A stretch of DNA of 64,000 bases from JBHELB01 sp041859045 (GTDB taxonomy: Bacteria > Hydrogenedentota > Hydrogenedentia > Hydrogenedentales > SLHB01). A program made the translations under genes and the position numbers. How positions within the stretch are numbered: position 1 is the stretch's first letter; every line of letters starts with the position of its first letter. The notes under the pieces were generated by a model. That model searched no databases. It was not told where the DNA came from and saw only the letters and a program-made list of their open reading frames with translations. Of the stretch, positions 37,202 through 46,111 are shown piece by piece. The stretch lies in assembly GCA_041859045.1 (NCBI GenBank), contig JBHELB010000034.1:20306-84305 (forward strand), given 5' to 3'.

Positions 37202-39748
37202 TCAGAAACGTGAGGCGAGTTTGTGCACGCGCGTGAGAATGGGATCGAGCCCAAGCAACTGAAGCAGCTCGCGAATGCGGATGCCGCGTCCTTCGATCAC
37301 GCGCAGTTCCGCGTCCACGCGCACGCCGTCCGGAGTGGCATGAACCGCGAGTTCCGCGACCAGCGGACGCACATCCACATCCCGCCGCGGCTTTGACGAG
37401 GACCGTCCGCCCGGCGACGTCTCCGCCCCACGCACCACCATGACTTGCTCGGCGCGTATCAACGCCTCGGCGCGACCACGGACCGCGTCGGCGTCGCCCG
37501 GACCTTCCAAGCGGTACGTGAACCCGCGCAGCGCGGCCATCAGCGCAGGCGCCGCAAGCGGTGGTTCGACACAGTCGTACACGTGGAACCCGCGCGGTAG
37601 CACGGTGCGAAGACGTTCAAGCGCATCCTCTGACGAACACCGCTCCGTCAGAAACACATCCATATAGTCCGCCTCGGACGTCTCTCCAACGGGCGGAGCC
37701 GTCGCGAAGGCAATTTTCGGGTGCGCGTGAAAACCCTGCGAATACGAGAGCGGCAACTCCGCCCGCCGTAGCGCGCGTATCCAAGCGTTGTTGAGTTCGA
37801 GATGCGACAGAAAACGCGCTTCGCCGTCGCGCCCGATGCGAAATTGCAGCCGCTGTACCGTCGGCGGCGCTTCGCGTTCGTTCGCAAGTGGCGCGGCGGG
37901 AACAGGCGCGTCCAACTCCGGCGTGTACCGGGCATGCATCTCCGCGCACACGCCCGGCTCCGCGTCCGTCAACCCGCAACGGCGGCATGCGCCGTGACGG
38001 CAGTCCGGCGCGGTTTCGAGCGCCAACGCCGCGCGCCATTCCTGTTCGAGCCAGGTCCGGTTTACACCCGCGTCGATATGATCCCACGGCAGCCGTTCCG
38101 ACGGTTCGCGCGCTCCCAAGGCCTGCTCGACAGCATACCCCGTCTGCTCGATGGCGGTCTGCCACGCGTCCATGCGGATGTACTCATCCGACGAATCCAG
38201 ACGCGCGCCGTTGCGCCACGCCGCTTCGATCAGATCCGCCGCGCGCCGATCGCCCCGCGCAAGCAAGCCCTCGATAAACGTGCTGCGCGGATTGTGGTGT
38301 CCAAACTTGATCCCGCGCGCACGCCCAAAGGCCCGCTCGAGCAGCGCGAGCCGCCGCCGCGTTTCGTCCATGGAGATTTGCTCCGCCCACTGAAACGGCG
38401 TGAACGGTTTGGGTACGAACGTCGAGACGCCCGTATTGAGTTGCGCCCGCCGACTGAACCGGCGACCTGCCTCCAGTGTGCGGCGGCACAGGTCCGCGAT
38501 GGCCTCGACGTCCTCGTCGCGTTCGGTGGGCAGGCCGATCATGAAATAGCACTTCACATGTCCCCAGCCCCGCCGGAAGGCCTCCTCGGCGGTATGGATC
38601 AATTCCTCATCGGGAATCCACTTGTTGATCACCGCGCGCAGTCGCGGACTCGCCGCCTCCGGCGCGAAGGTGAGTCCCGAGCGCCGTGCGCCTGCGGTCA
38701 TGTTCGCGAGGTTCACGCTGAAGGTATCGAGCCGTAGCGACGGCAACGAGGCGGTCGACCGCGTGGCGCGGGCATGCGCCGCCGCGGCCTGTACCAGACG
38801 CGCCGCCTGGGAGTAATCGCAGGTGGACAGGGACACCAGCGAAAACTCCTCATACCCCGTCGCGGTGACCTCGTGCATCAACCGATTGATTTCGTCGAGC
38901 CCGCGTTCGCGCACCGGACGCGACACCATGCCCGCATGGCAGAATCGGCAGCCGTGCGTGCAGCCGCGCATGACCTCGATACCCGCGCGGTCGTGTATGA
39001 GATGCGTGAACGGCACGAGCGCGTCGCCGGGGAATCGCGCGCCGTCGAGTTGTCGGAGCAAGCGCCTGCGCACCGGCGGCCGACCCGCTACCGGCACGAC
39101 CCGCCCCGAAGGCAACGTCTCCACCGGCCAGAGCGCGGGAACGTAAACCCCTTCGATTTCCCCCAGGACCTCGAGGCGTTGCTGTTTGGGCTGGCCTTTT
39201 GTGGCGCGAAGCGCCTCCGCAACCTCGACCGCCGCGTCCTCTCCATCGCCAATGACAAGAAAGTCCATGAACGGCGCCAGGGGCTCGGGATTGAAGGCCC
39301 CCGGCCCGCCCGCGAATACCAGTGGAGCCTGATCGCCGCGTTGTTCCGCTCGAACGGGTAGCCCCGAGAGATCGATCAGGTTGAGGACGGTCGTGTAGGT
39401 CAACTCGGACTGAAGCGTGAACCCAATTCCGTCCAGTTCGTTCAGCGGCGTCTTGGATTCGCTCGTGAACAGCGGCACGCCGCGCGCGCGCAGGGCGGCC
39501 TCCATGTCCGGCGCGGGGGCATAGGCCCGCTCGGCCCAGCACCACGGGCGATCATTGAGAATCGAGTAGAGAATCAACAGCCCCAAGTTGCCCAGCCCCA
39601 TGTCGTACAGGTCCGGGAATACAAGCGCGAGCCGCAGATCGACAGTGGCCGGGTCCTTGTGACAGGAATTATACTCGCTGCCCAGGTAGCGCGAAGGGCG
39701 CTCCACCCCGGGAAGAATGCGTTCAATGATTTCGTTTTGGGCGTGCAT
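37202..39748 (-). CDS. Fused radical SAM protein with DUF2344-type C-terminus
   Basis: 848 residues. An N-terminal B12-binding-like region, then a radical SAM core with C263, C267 and C270 in GCTHGCRFCHAG, and at about 640-848 a separate domain starting LQFRIGRDGEARFLSHLELNNAW, which matches the small DUF2344 (TIGR03936) family. The two parts are separate neighbouring genes in many bacteria, often near rng and ribosomal genes; neither is nearby here. The reaction is unknown; tRNA or rRNA modification has been considered for the family. A Cys cluster CRHGACRRCGLTDAEPGVC joins the parts. Confidence 0.88.
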   Translation of the reverse strand: MHAQNEIIERILPGVERPSRYLGSEYNSCHKDPATVDLRLALVFPDLYDMGLGNLGLLILYSILNDRPWCWAERAYAPAPDMEAALRARGVPLFTSESKTPLNELDGIGFTLQSELTYTTVLNLIDLSGLPVRAEQRGDQAPLVFAGGPGAFNPEPLAPFMDFLVIGDGEDAAVEVAEALRATKGQPKQQRLEVLGEIEGVYVPALWPVETLPSGRVVPVAGRPPVRRRLLRQLDGARFPGDALVPFTHLIHDRAGIEVMRGCTHGCRFCHAGMVSRPVRERGLDEINRLMHEVTATGYEEFSLVSLSTCDYSQAARLVQAAAAHARATRSTASLPSLRLDTFSVNLANMTAGARRSGLTFAPEAASPRLRAVINKWIPDEELIHTAEEAFRRGWGHVKCYFMIGLPTERDEDVEAIADLCRRTLEAGRRFSRRAQLNTGVSTFVPKPFTPFQWAEQISMDETRRRLALLERAFGRARGIKFGHHNPRSTFIEGLLARGDRRAADLIEAAWRNGARLDSSDEYIRMDAWQTAIEQTGYAVEQALGAREPSERLPWDHIDAGVNRTWLEQEWRAALALETAPDCRHGACRRCGLTDAEPGVCAEMHARYTPELDAPVPAAPLANEREAPPTVQRLQFRIGRDGEARFLSHLELNNAWIRALRRAELPLSYSQGFHAHPKIAFATAPPVGETSEADYMDVFLTERCSSEDALERLRTVLPRGFHVYDCVEPPLAAPALMAALRGFTYRLEGPGDADAVRGRAEALIRAEQVMVVRGAETSPGGRSSSKPRRDVDVRPLVAELAVHATPDGVRVDAELRVIEGRGIRIRELLQLLGLDPILTRVHKLASRF

Positions 39749-39779
39749 GTGGGCATCCGGAGGGTTAATTTATCCCGTT

Positions 39780-39808
39780 ACTATACCTAAACCCTTTGGA
39801 CGAAACAA
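39780..39808 (-). promoter_or_regulatory. Promoter of the fused radical SAM gene
   Basis: On the minus strand TTGTTT, 17-base spacer, TATAGT, giving a short leader of about 25 bases before the ATG at 39748. Confidence 0.55.
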
Positions 39809-40286
39809 TCCGCGAGAGCGCTATCCTTGTCTCTGGAGCACGCCGAGGCATGGAAATTTTTACGTTTTATTGGTATTTATTACTCCGGATTCGAGGAATA
39901 TTAGCTGACAAAATACCTAAATTGGGATAAATTGCGACCGCAAAACAATCTCTGGACATTCTGTTCTTCAGATGATACCATTCGCGCAATCTATCGGGGG
40001 ATAGTACGGTCTGAGTGGCAGCCCCGGAAGAGGGCACGCGAGATCGGAACTCTGAACACTCGGAGGGCAAAGGACTTGCGAGATTCCGTGGCGCTGGGCG
40101 GCGACATCGGGATACGCCATACCGCCATCGCTGTGTCAATTCCCCGCATCGTATTTTCGCCGTTTTTCCCCAAGTCTGTTCGCGAATGCTATCCCCTGAG
40201 CTCTCGTCAGGGTTTGCCGTGATACCGGAAATGCAGGGTTTGAGGGAGCACTGACCTCACCAAAGCGGGTCAAACGGAGCGCGCGC
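39809..40286. other. Intergenic region before the histone-tailed phosphatase gene
   Basis: About 480 bases with an AT-rich core (39850-39960) between divergent genes. It contains ATACCTAAA twice (39783 and about 39912). No open frame with a ribosome site or recognisable product occurs, and I see no RNA gene. The promoter of the downstream gene must lie here but no convincing hexamer pair was found. Confidence 0.4.
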
Positions 40287-41798
40287 ATGGCAAAGACGAA
40301 GGCAACCACGAAGACAAGCGGAAAAGGGCGGACGGCGAGTTCCGCCAAAGCCAAACCGGTGAAAAAGAGCCCCGCAAAGAAGGCGGTGCCGAAGAAACCC
40401 GCCGTCTCCAAAAAGGCAAAGCCGAAAACCGTGGCGAAGCCCCCGGTGAAGGCCAAACCCAAGACCGCCGCAAAGAAACCGGTACCCAAAACCAAGGCGA
40501 AGCCCGTCGCTGTGAAATCCAAGACAAAGCCCTCCGCGAAACCCGCGCCGAAGCCGCGCCCGAAGCCTCTGGAAAAAGCGGCGGTGAAGGCGGTGAAAGC
40601 GACCAAAGAGGCGGCGCGCGAAGCGGTCCGCGAGGCCAAGGCGGCCTCCAAGTCCACCGCGAAACCCACGCCGGGACTGCGCCCAGCCTCGGTGGCGAAG
40701 CCGAGTCCGGTGCCGGGACTGCGGGCCATCGAGATCCCGGGCAAGGTAACCGCGCCCGTGAAGCCCGTTCCGGTGGTAGTGGTGCCAACGGCGACCGTTC
40801 GCAAGCCCGCGGCGGCCAAGCCGTTGCCTCGCGAGTTTCTGTTTGGGTTGGCGGATGCGATTCGGACGGCGGTGTTGCCGGCGGTGCGCGCGGTCAAAGG
40901 CCGCGAGGTAGTGGGGAGTTCGACGAGCGGCGACGTGACGTTCGAGATCGATCGCATTGCCGAGCGCGCACTGCTCAATCATCTTAAAGACGCCAAAGCG
41001 CCGGTCGCGTATTACTCCGAGGACGCCGGCTACACGACATTTGCCAGCGGGCAGCCGCAGTACCTGCTGGTGGTGGATCCGATTGACGGCACCCGCGCGG
41101 CGAAGAGCGGATTTGAGAGTTGCGTGGTGTCGGTGGGCTGCACGCGGGTCATCGAACGGCCTCGCATTGGCGACATCGAGACGGCGTGCGTGATGGAAAT
41201 CCTGCACGATCGCGTCTTCTACGCGGAACGCGGCAAAGGCACGCGCGTGTACACGGCGGAGACGAATAAGAAGCCGACGCTTTCGTCCAACACAAACCTT
41301 GAGACAATGGCGTGGTCGATGACCGTGCCCGCGCGTCCGGCCGAACTGGTGTTTCCGACGGCCGCCAAACTGATCGACATCACGAGCCTCAAAGGCGGCT
41401 TCTTCGCGTGCAACAGCACGTCCTATAGCCTGACGCGATTGCTAACCAACCAGCTTGACGCCTGCGTGGATTTTGCGAATCGTTATCTGCGCGATATTCC
41501 GGAGGCGGTTGAGGACTGGTTCATCAACGCGGGCCGGGGCATGGTGCTTGGGATCGCGCCCTACGATATCGCCGCGTCGCTGCTCATCGCGCGCGAGGCG
41601 GGGTGCACGGTCACGGATGCGTACGGGCAATCGTTGGACGACGTGTTGCTGCTCGACAGTTCCGTGGGCAACCACCGATCGCTTATTGCGGCGTCGAACG
41701 CGGAGTTGCACCAGAAACTGCTGAGTTTCTTCGACACGCGTATCCGGCAGTTCGAGACGTTGCTTAGTCGCCGGGCCGCGGTGAAGCCGACGGCGTAA
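40287..41798 (+). CDS. Inositol-monophosphatase-family phosphatase with histone H1-like tail
   Basis: 503 residues. Residues 1 to about 120 are almost entirely Lys, Ala, Pro, Thr and Ser, in PAKK/KPK-type repeats like eukaryotic H1 tails and bacterial HctB-like proteins; to about 185 it is Pro/Val-rich linker. The catalytic part (about 185-490) has the metal-site glutamate in YYSEDAGY, D264-P-I-D267-G-T and the late D427 in YDIAASLLIAREAGC. Known family members act on inositol phosphates, fructose 1,6-bisphosphate or PAP. A DNA- or RNA-binding tail on such an enzyme is unusual. The 3' end overlaps the convergent flavoprotein gene by 35 bases. Confidence 0.85.
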   Translation: MAKTKATTKTSGKGRTASSAKAKPVKKSPAKKAVPKKPAVSKKAKPKTVAKPPVKAKPKTAAKKPVPKTKAKPVAVKSKTKPSAKPAPKPRPKPLEKAAVKAVKATKEAAREAVREAKAASKSTAKPTPGLRPASVAKPSPVPGLRAIEIPGKVTAPVKPVPVVVVPTATVRKPAAAKPLPREFLFGLADAIRTAVLPAVRAVKGREVVGSSTSGDVTFEIDRIAERALLNHLKDAKAPVAYYSEDAGYTTFASGQPQYLLVVDPIDGTRAAKSGFESCVVSVGCTRVIERPRIGDIETACVMEILHDRVFYAERGKGTRVYTAETNKKPTLSSNTNLETMAWSMTVPARPAELVFPTAAKLIDITSLKGGFFACNSTSYSLTRLLTNQLDACVDFANRYLRDIPEAVEDWFINAGRGMVLGIAPYDIAASLLIAREAGCTVTDAYGQSLDDVLLLDSSVGNHRSLIAASNAELHQKLLSFFDTRIRQFETLLSRRAAVKPTA

Positions 41799-43407
41799 GT
41801 GGCGCGAGATAACGTCCGCGCGCAATGAGGTCTTGCGGGTCCAGCGCGCGCTTGATCGCTTCGGCGACTTGCCAGAACACGTCGTTTGCATCGCGCAACT
41901 TGGGCATGCCTTCGAGTCCCGTGCGATAAGGCACGTACCCCGCCTGCATCAGGGCTTCCACGAGCCGGTGATAGCACCGCTCTGCGCGCACGGTCTCTTC
42001 GGCGACGGACTTGTCGAATGCGATGTTCAGAATGCCGATCATGGAACGCTCGTTGATCAACGTGAACGTTGCCAGCGCCTCGAATCCCTCTTCCATGAAA
42101 ATCGGCTCCGTGATGTCCATGACCGCGAGGGCATCGCGTCCGGTCATGGGCAACACCGGCGAGATCCAGAATAGGCCGCACCCGGCATCGAGCGGATCGA
42201 CCGGCTCCTCACTCACGGGATTCCGCAAGCGCCATTGCGCGCCCAGCAACGGCTCCTCGGTGGGCTCGCCGCGCAGCAGGCCATACACGGGCTTCATGGC
42301 CTCGAGCTGTCCGCGCAATTTCGCGCCAAGTCCGAACCGTTCCAACAGCGACACGCCCCATTCGCCGATAGTCAGGAGCTTTTCCCCCACAAACACCAGA
42401 CGTCCCAGCCCGCCCACAGCGCGTTTCAGCGCACGGCGCGCGGCGCGGACCTCGGCGCGGCTGCCCTGCAACGCCCCGGCGGCGTTCCACGCGCCGATGC
42501 CTCGTGCCTCACGGAAACGCCGCCGCACGTCTTCGGGAAGAGGTGTTTTCCCGCCCGCTTCTTGCCACGGATAGCGGCCTTGGCCGCTGAGTACGCGCAG
42601 GTCATTGCCGATGTGGACCGCCGTGGGTAGGATGCCGGCCAATCGCAAGGGGCGCAGGCGATCCACCAGCTCGCCCAAATGCGCGCGCTCTTTCACGGAG
42701 ATGGCAAAGAAAGTAAAGGCTTCCGGCGCAGGCTGAAGCCACATGCCGATCTGGGTGACGATGCCGTAGTTGGATTGGCAGAATAAGCCGTCGAGAAACG
42801 GGCCAACGCCATAGCGGTAGACGCGTTCCGCGCGCGCGTTGGGATAGTGTCCGTAGCCTGTGCGCAGCACGCGGCCGTCGGCCAGGACAACTTCCATGCC
42901 GCAGGTCGAGGAAAAATGATCGCCGTAGCGCGTGTGGCCGAAGCCGCGATCAAGCGTGTTGCCGACAAAGCTCGCGGCGCCGCCCGCGCCCGTGCAGTCC
43001 ATCCACAGCGAAGGGTGATGCGCACGGAGGTATTCGGACAATTGCCGTTGTGTCACGCCGGGTTCAATCACGGCGTACGCCAATTCCTGGTTGACCTCGA
43101 GAATGCGGTTCATTCGCGTGAGATCGAGAATCGCCGCGCTGCGAGCGGGCGCGCAGGCGTCGCCATAGCCCCAGTTCTTCCCGCAGGACAACGGATATAC
43201 GCTGATGCCGTATTGACTCGCGATGCGCACAGCCGCGCACACGTCTTCGGTCGAGCCAGGATAGAGCACGCAGAGCGGTTCGGGCGCGGTGCATTGCGTA
43301 GTTCGGCCGTAGCGCGCGCGGGTGGCATCGTCATCGGCAACATATTCAGGTCCAAGCGCCGCGCGCCACGCGGTGAGCGCAGACAACGTATCAATTTCCA
43401 GCGTCAT
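41764..43407 (-). CDS. VAO/PCMH-type FAD-linked oxidase (4-cresol dehydrogenase-like)
   Basis: 547 residues from the ATG at 43407 (GGGGGAGAG upstream). A PCMH-type FAD-binding half (about 45-235, with EDVCAAVRIASQYGISVYPLSCGKNWGYG and TGAGGAASFVGNTLDRGFGHTRYGDHF) is followed by a C-terminal substrate domain ending ALDPQDLIARGRYL. The layout resembles the vanillyl-alcohol oxidase and 4-cresol dehydrogenase flavoprotein group, which oxidise para-substituted phenols. No cytochrome partner is adjacent. It overlaps the CbiX-like gene by 17 bases and runs 35 bases into the convergent phosphatase gene. Confidence 0.85.
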   Translation of the reverse strand: MTLEIDTLSALTAWRAALGPEYVADDDATRARYGRTTQCTAPEPLCVLYPGSTEDVCAAVRIASQYGISVYPLSCGKNWGYGDACAPARSAAILDLTRMNRILEVNQELAYAVIEPGVTQRQLSEYLRAHHPSLWMDCTGAGGAASFVGNTLDRGFGHTRYGDHFSSTCGMEVVLADGRVLRTGYGHYPNARAERVYRYGVGPFLDGLFCQSNYGIVTQIGMWLQPAPEAFTFFAISVKERAHLGELVDRLRPLRLAGILPTAVHIGNDLRVLSGQGRYPWQEAGGKTPLPEDVRRRFREARGIGAWNAAGALQGSRAEVRAARRALKRAVGGLGRLVFVGEKLLTIGEWGVSLLERFGLGAKLRGQLEAMKPVYGLLRGEPTEEPLLGAQWRLRNPVSEEPVDPLDAGCGLFWISPVLPMTGRDALAVMDITEPIFMEEGFEALATFTLINERSMIGILNIAFDKSVAEETVRAERCYHRLVEALMQAGYVPYRTGLEGMPKLRDANDVFWQVAEAIKRALDPQDLIARGRYLAPLTPSASPRPGD

Positions 43408-43804
43408 TCGACTCTCCCCCCAGAAATGCATCAACAGTGCGATCCATGAGCACCTCACATACGCGCGTATCGACCCCGATCGGTTCCGCGACGCGCCACG
43501 CCACGCCGGGGTACACCGCCGCGGCCTCCTTCGTCATACGCGGGATATCGCGCGTGCTGTGACGTCCCGGCGTGAGAAAATACGGCTGCACGATGACCGT
43601 CTTCGCGCCGCGCGCCACGCACCGCGCGAACGCCTGAGCCAGTGTCGGGTCCGCGAGTTCCATGTGTGCGGGCTCGACGATGGCGTTGCCCGCGACCGAC
43701 GCCAACAACTGCGCGACATCGTCGAGTAGACGATTGGCTTCTTCAACGCGAGAGCCGTGATCGATCAACACAATCCCGGCGTCCGGCGGAATGGGAGCAC
43801 GCAT
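43391..43804 (-). CDS. CbiX/SirB-type chelatase-like protein
   Basis: 137 residues, the size of the single-domain CbiX-S. The opening VLIDHGSRVEEAN carries the metal-handling His16, and PYFLTPGRHSTRDIP carries the second conserved His region. Family members insert Co or Fe into sirohydrochlorin. No other corrin or siroheme gene is nearby, and it overlaps a flavoprotein gene by 17 bases, so its real partner is unclear. GGAGGTG sits upstream of the ATG. Confidence 0.8.
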   Translation of the reverse strand: MRAPIPPDAGIVLIDHGSRVEEANRLLDDVAQLLASVAGNAIVEPAHMELADPTLAQAFARCVARGAKTVIVQPYFLTPGRHSTRDIPRMTKEAAAVYPGVAWRVAEPIGVDTRVCEVLMDRTVDAFLGGESNDAGN

Positions 43805-44073
43805 ATGATCACACCTCCGTGACGCATTGTACGCATTCGCGCAGCCTGAGGCGATCCGTCAGGCACAGAGTCGTGGTCTCCATCGTCGAAAAACATACCC
43901 GCCTGGCCACCGCCGTCCGCGCGGAGGGAGAATGCGTAAAGCCGCTCTGCTTCCCTGTATCTTTCCCATTCCATTTCTCGAGGATCCTGCGTAACGAATA
44001 CAACTCCCTACGGTATAGTCTCGTGAATGCGCTGGGGTAAGCAATAGACCTATGAATACTTGGTCATAAACTT
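43805..44073. other. Divergent intergenic region with -10-like TATAGT
   Basis: About 270 bases between the CbiX-like gene and the B12-type radical SAM gene. TATAGT at 44014-44019 could be a -10 element for the plus-strand gene but lacks a good -35. No gene is supported here. Confidence 0.4.
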
Positions 44074-44098
44074 GCGGCATGTTTATTCAATATGCCGC
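44074..44098 (+). promoter_or_regulatory. Leader hairpin of the B12-type radical SAM gene
   Basis: GCGGCAT (44074-44080) and ATGCCGC (44092-44098) form a perfect 7-bp stem around an AT-rich 11-base loop. It ends 11 bases before the preferred ATG at 44110, just in front of GGGG. An alternative ATG at 44092 lies inside the right arm, so folding would hide that start. Its role as a translational switch is a guess. Confidence 0.45.
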
Positions 44099-44109
44099 TG
44101 GGGCATTAT

Positions 44110-45891
44110 ATGTATTTTATTATGTACAACCCGGCTACCTTCGATTTCATGTCTCTTCCAGACGGTCCATCTTCGTCGCCGTTGGACCTGGTAAGTTATC
44201 TTTCGAACCGCGACGCGACAGGGCTCTGCGGCGAAAATTATCTTGATTACCTCAACTTCGATCCCTCCAAACGGCGCGAATCGATGGTCGAGGCGTTTGG
44301 TCTGGAAAACGGTGCGGCGCTTTACGTGGGCAATCAGATCGCGCGGCGCGCACCGGAAGCCAAGGTCGTGCAGGTCGACGATCTTCGGCTTTCCTTGCGC
44401 GACGCGATCCTGCGCTGGGAAGCGAAGCCTGCGGCGGTATTCATCACCTCAATCAGCTCGAACTTTCCCGCGGCAGTCGCGGCGACGATCGCGCTCAATC
44501 ATGCGCGCGTCCCGGTTGTGCTGGGCGGAATTCACGTCTCAACGGCGATGGAGGACGTGGACCGCTTCATTCGCGCGTATTGTCCGCATCCCACGCTGAT
44601 CGCAGCCGTACGCGGGCCGGGCGACTCGCGCGTCATCGAGGAAATTTTGCGCGACCTCGATGATGGGGCTCTAAAAAGCGGGTATTTGGGACATGTTACG
44701 GTCGAGGACGGCGTCTGGCGGACTCCGCCGAACGTCGAGCCGCTGCCCCCGTTGGCGATGCGCGCACGGGACCGAATTCCCGTGTTGGGACGTCTGCTGG
44801 AGAACAAGATACGGATCAATCCGGTGGCGCCGCTGCTGGGCTGTCCATACCATTGCAGCTTTTGTTCGATATCCACTTTGCCGGCCGATCAGCGCCGTCT
44901 GACCGTGCGAACGCCGGCGGACTTCGTCGATGAACTCGCGTCGTATCAGGACCGGCCGGACCGCGCGGCGTTTCCTATGTTTCTTTTTTGCACGGACAAT
45001 CTGCTTTTGGGCGGGCAGGCGTTGACAGAGATGCTGGACGAGATTGTTCGACGCGGAGTGAAAGCTCCTTTCATGGCGCAGATTTCGATCGAAGCCGCGT
45101 CGGACGAGCGGCTTCTCGAGCGGCTGCGCAAAGCCGGAGCCACGCTGTTCGAAATCGGGTTCGAAAGTTTGAACATAAAGAACCTCGAATATATTAATAA
45201 GAATTGCCGCCATGAGATCCGCGCTAGTACGTTGTCTGTCGAGGAATTTTATTCGAAGAGGATAGCTGCGATACAGGCGCACGGAATCTCCATACAGGGT
45301 TCGTTTATTCTTGGTCTTCCTTATGATCATTTCAATTCGATCGACGATAATACCGGGGCGGAGATCGGGCGGTTCTGCGCCGAGAACCGGATCAGCCTGA
45401 TGGCGGGGTGTTTTTGCGCGCAGCCCGGCGCGCGGACATTTGCGGAGTGCCTGGAGGCGGGGACGTTTCTGTACGGCGCGCCGGATACGATGAGCTATCT
45501 GCGGACGCTGTGCGTCGCCGATCACACGGAAATGAATATCGTGCCGGGAGAAGGGCTTCGAGGCAGTCCGTTGCTGGCGGCAATCATGGCGCTGGTGGCC
45601 TTGCGGCGGGCAAGCGGGACAGGGAGCGCATTCAGGACGGCGTGGCACATGGCGCGGCGGTCGTTTGCGCATCCAACTGCGCGAGGAAAGGCCTCGAGCG
45701 GGGAGCGTCTGCGCGACGCTGCGCACGCGTTCTTATCCGAACTGTTCACGTGCGCCTTGTACCGGGATATCGGCGAGCGCCTAGCGACGACGCGGCATGG
45801 GATGCCGGGGATCGTGGCGAGGTTGTACCGGGCCGAACGCGATCCGTTTGTGCGGTACATTTGCGAAAAATACCTCCCGCAGTTGCTGTGA
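44110..45891 (+). CDS. B12-binding-type radical SAM protein
   Basis: 593 residues from the ATG at 44110 (GGGG six bases upstream). Residues about 60-155 look like a cobalamin-binding-type Rossmann domain (AVFITSISSNFPAAVAATIALN, VPVVLGGIHVS), though without the DxHxxG motif. The radical SAM cluster ligands are C245, C249 and C252 in GCPYHCSFCSI, and GFESLN and GSFILGLPYDHF follow. A helical C-terminus of about 130 residues ends FVRYICEKYLPQLL. The start and a stretch near 45170-45330 are clearly AT-richer than neighbours, hinting at acquisition. No peptide or biosynthetic partner is adjacent; substrate unknown. Confidence 0.85.
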   Translation: MYFIMYNPATFDFMSLPDGPSSSPLDLVSYLSNRDATGLCGENYLDYLNFDPSKRRESMVEAFGLENGAALYVGNQIARRAPEAKVVQVDDLRLSLRDAILRWEAKPAAVFITSISSNFPAAVAATIALNHARVPVVLGGIHVSTAMEDVDRFIRAYCPHPTLIAAVRGPGDSRVIEEILRDLDDGALKSGYLGHVTVEDGVWRTPPNVEPLPPLAMRARDRIPVLGRLLENKIRINPVAPLLGCPYHCSFCSISTLPADQRRLTVRTPADFVDELASYQDRPDRAAFPMFLFCTDNLLLGGQALTEMLDEIVRRGVKAPFMAQISIEAASDERLLERLRKAGATLFEIGFESLNIKNLEYINKNCRHEIRASTLSVEEFYSKRIAAIQAHGISIQGSFILGLPYDHFNSIDDNTGAEIGRFCAENRISLMAGCFCAQPGARTFAECLEAGTFLYGAPDTMSYLRTLCVADHTEMNIVPGEGLRGSPLLAAIMALVALRRASGTGSAFRTAWHMARRSFAHPTARGKASSGERLRDAAHAFLSELFTCALYRDIGERLATTRHGMPGIVARLYRAERDPFVRYICEKYLPQLL

Positions 45892-46050
45892 ACTCAGGGG
45901 TAGACGGGCTATCGCACCGCGGGAGCCCCATCAGATTTCGACTGAACTCCTACCGGCTCAACCCGCCTTTGTCATCAAAGTCCTAATCAATGACTATCTA
46001 TGGGTTTGAAGCATATGGCGGGAGGGAGAGGTGTGCGCTGAGAGGGGGCC

Positions 46051-46089
46051 AAAAATACAGCAGCCGGAGCGCCTAAACGCTCCGGCTGT
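46051..46089 (-). terminator. Terminator of the small exported protein gene
   Basis: On the minus strand CAGCCGGAGCG pairs perfectly with CGCTCCGGCTG (11 bp, arms 46078-46088 and 46061-46071) across a six-base loop, followed by CTGTATTTTTGG. It lies about 23 bases beyond the stop. Confidence 0.9.
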
Positions 46090-46111
46090 TGCGAAGTAAA
46101 CGTCTGTCAGA

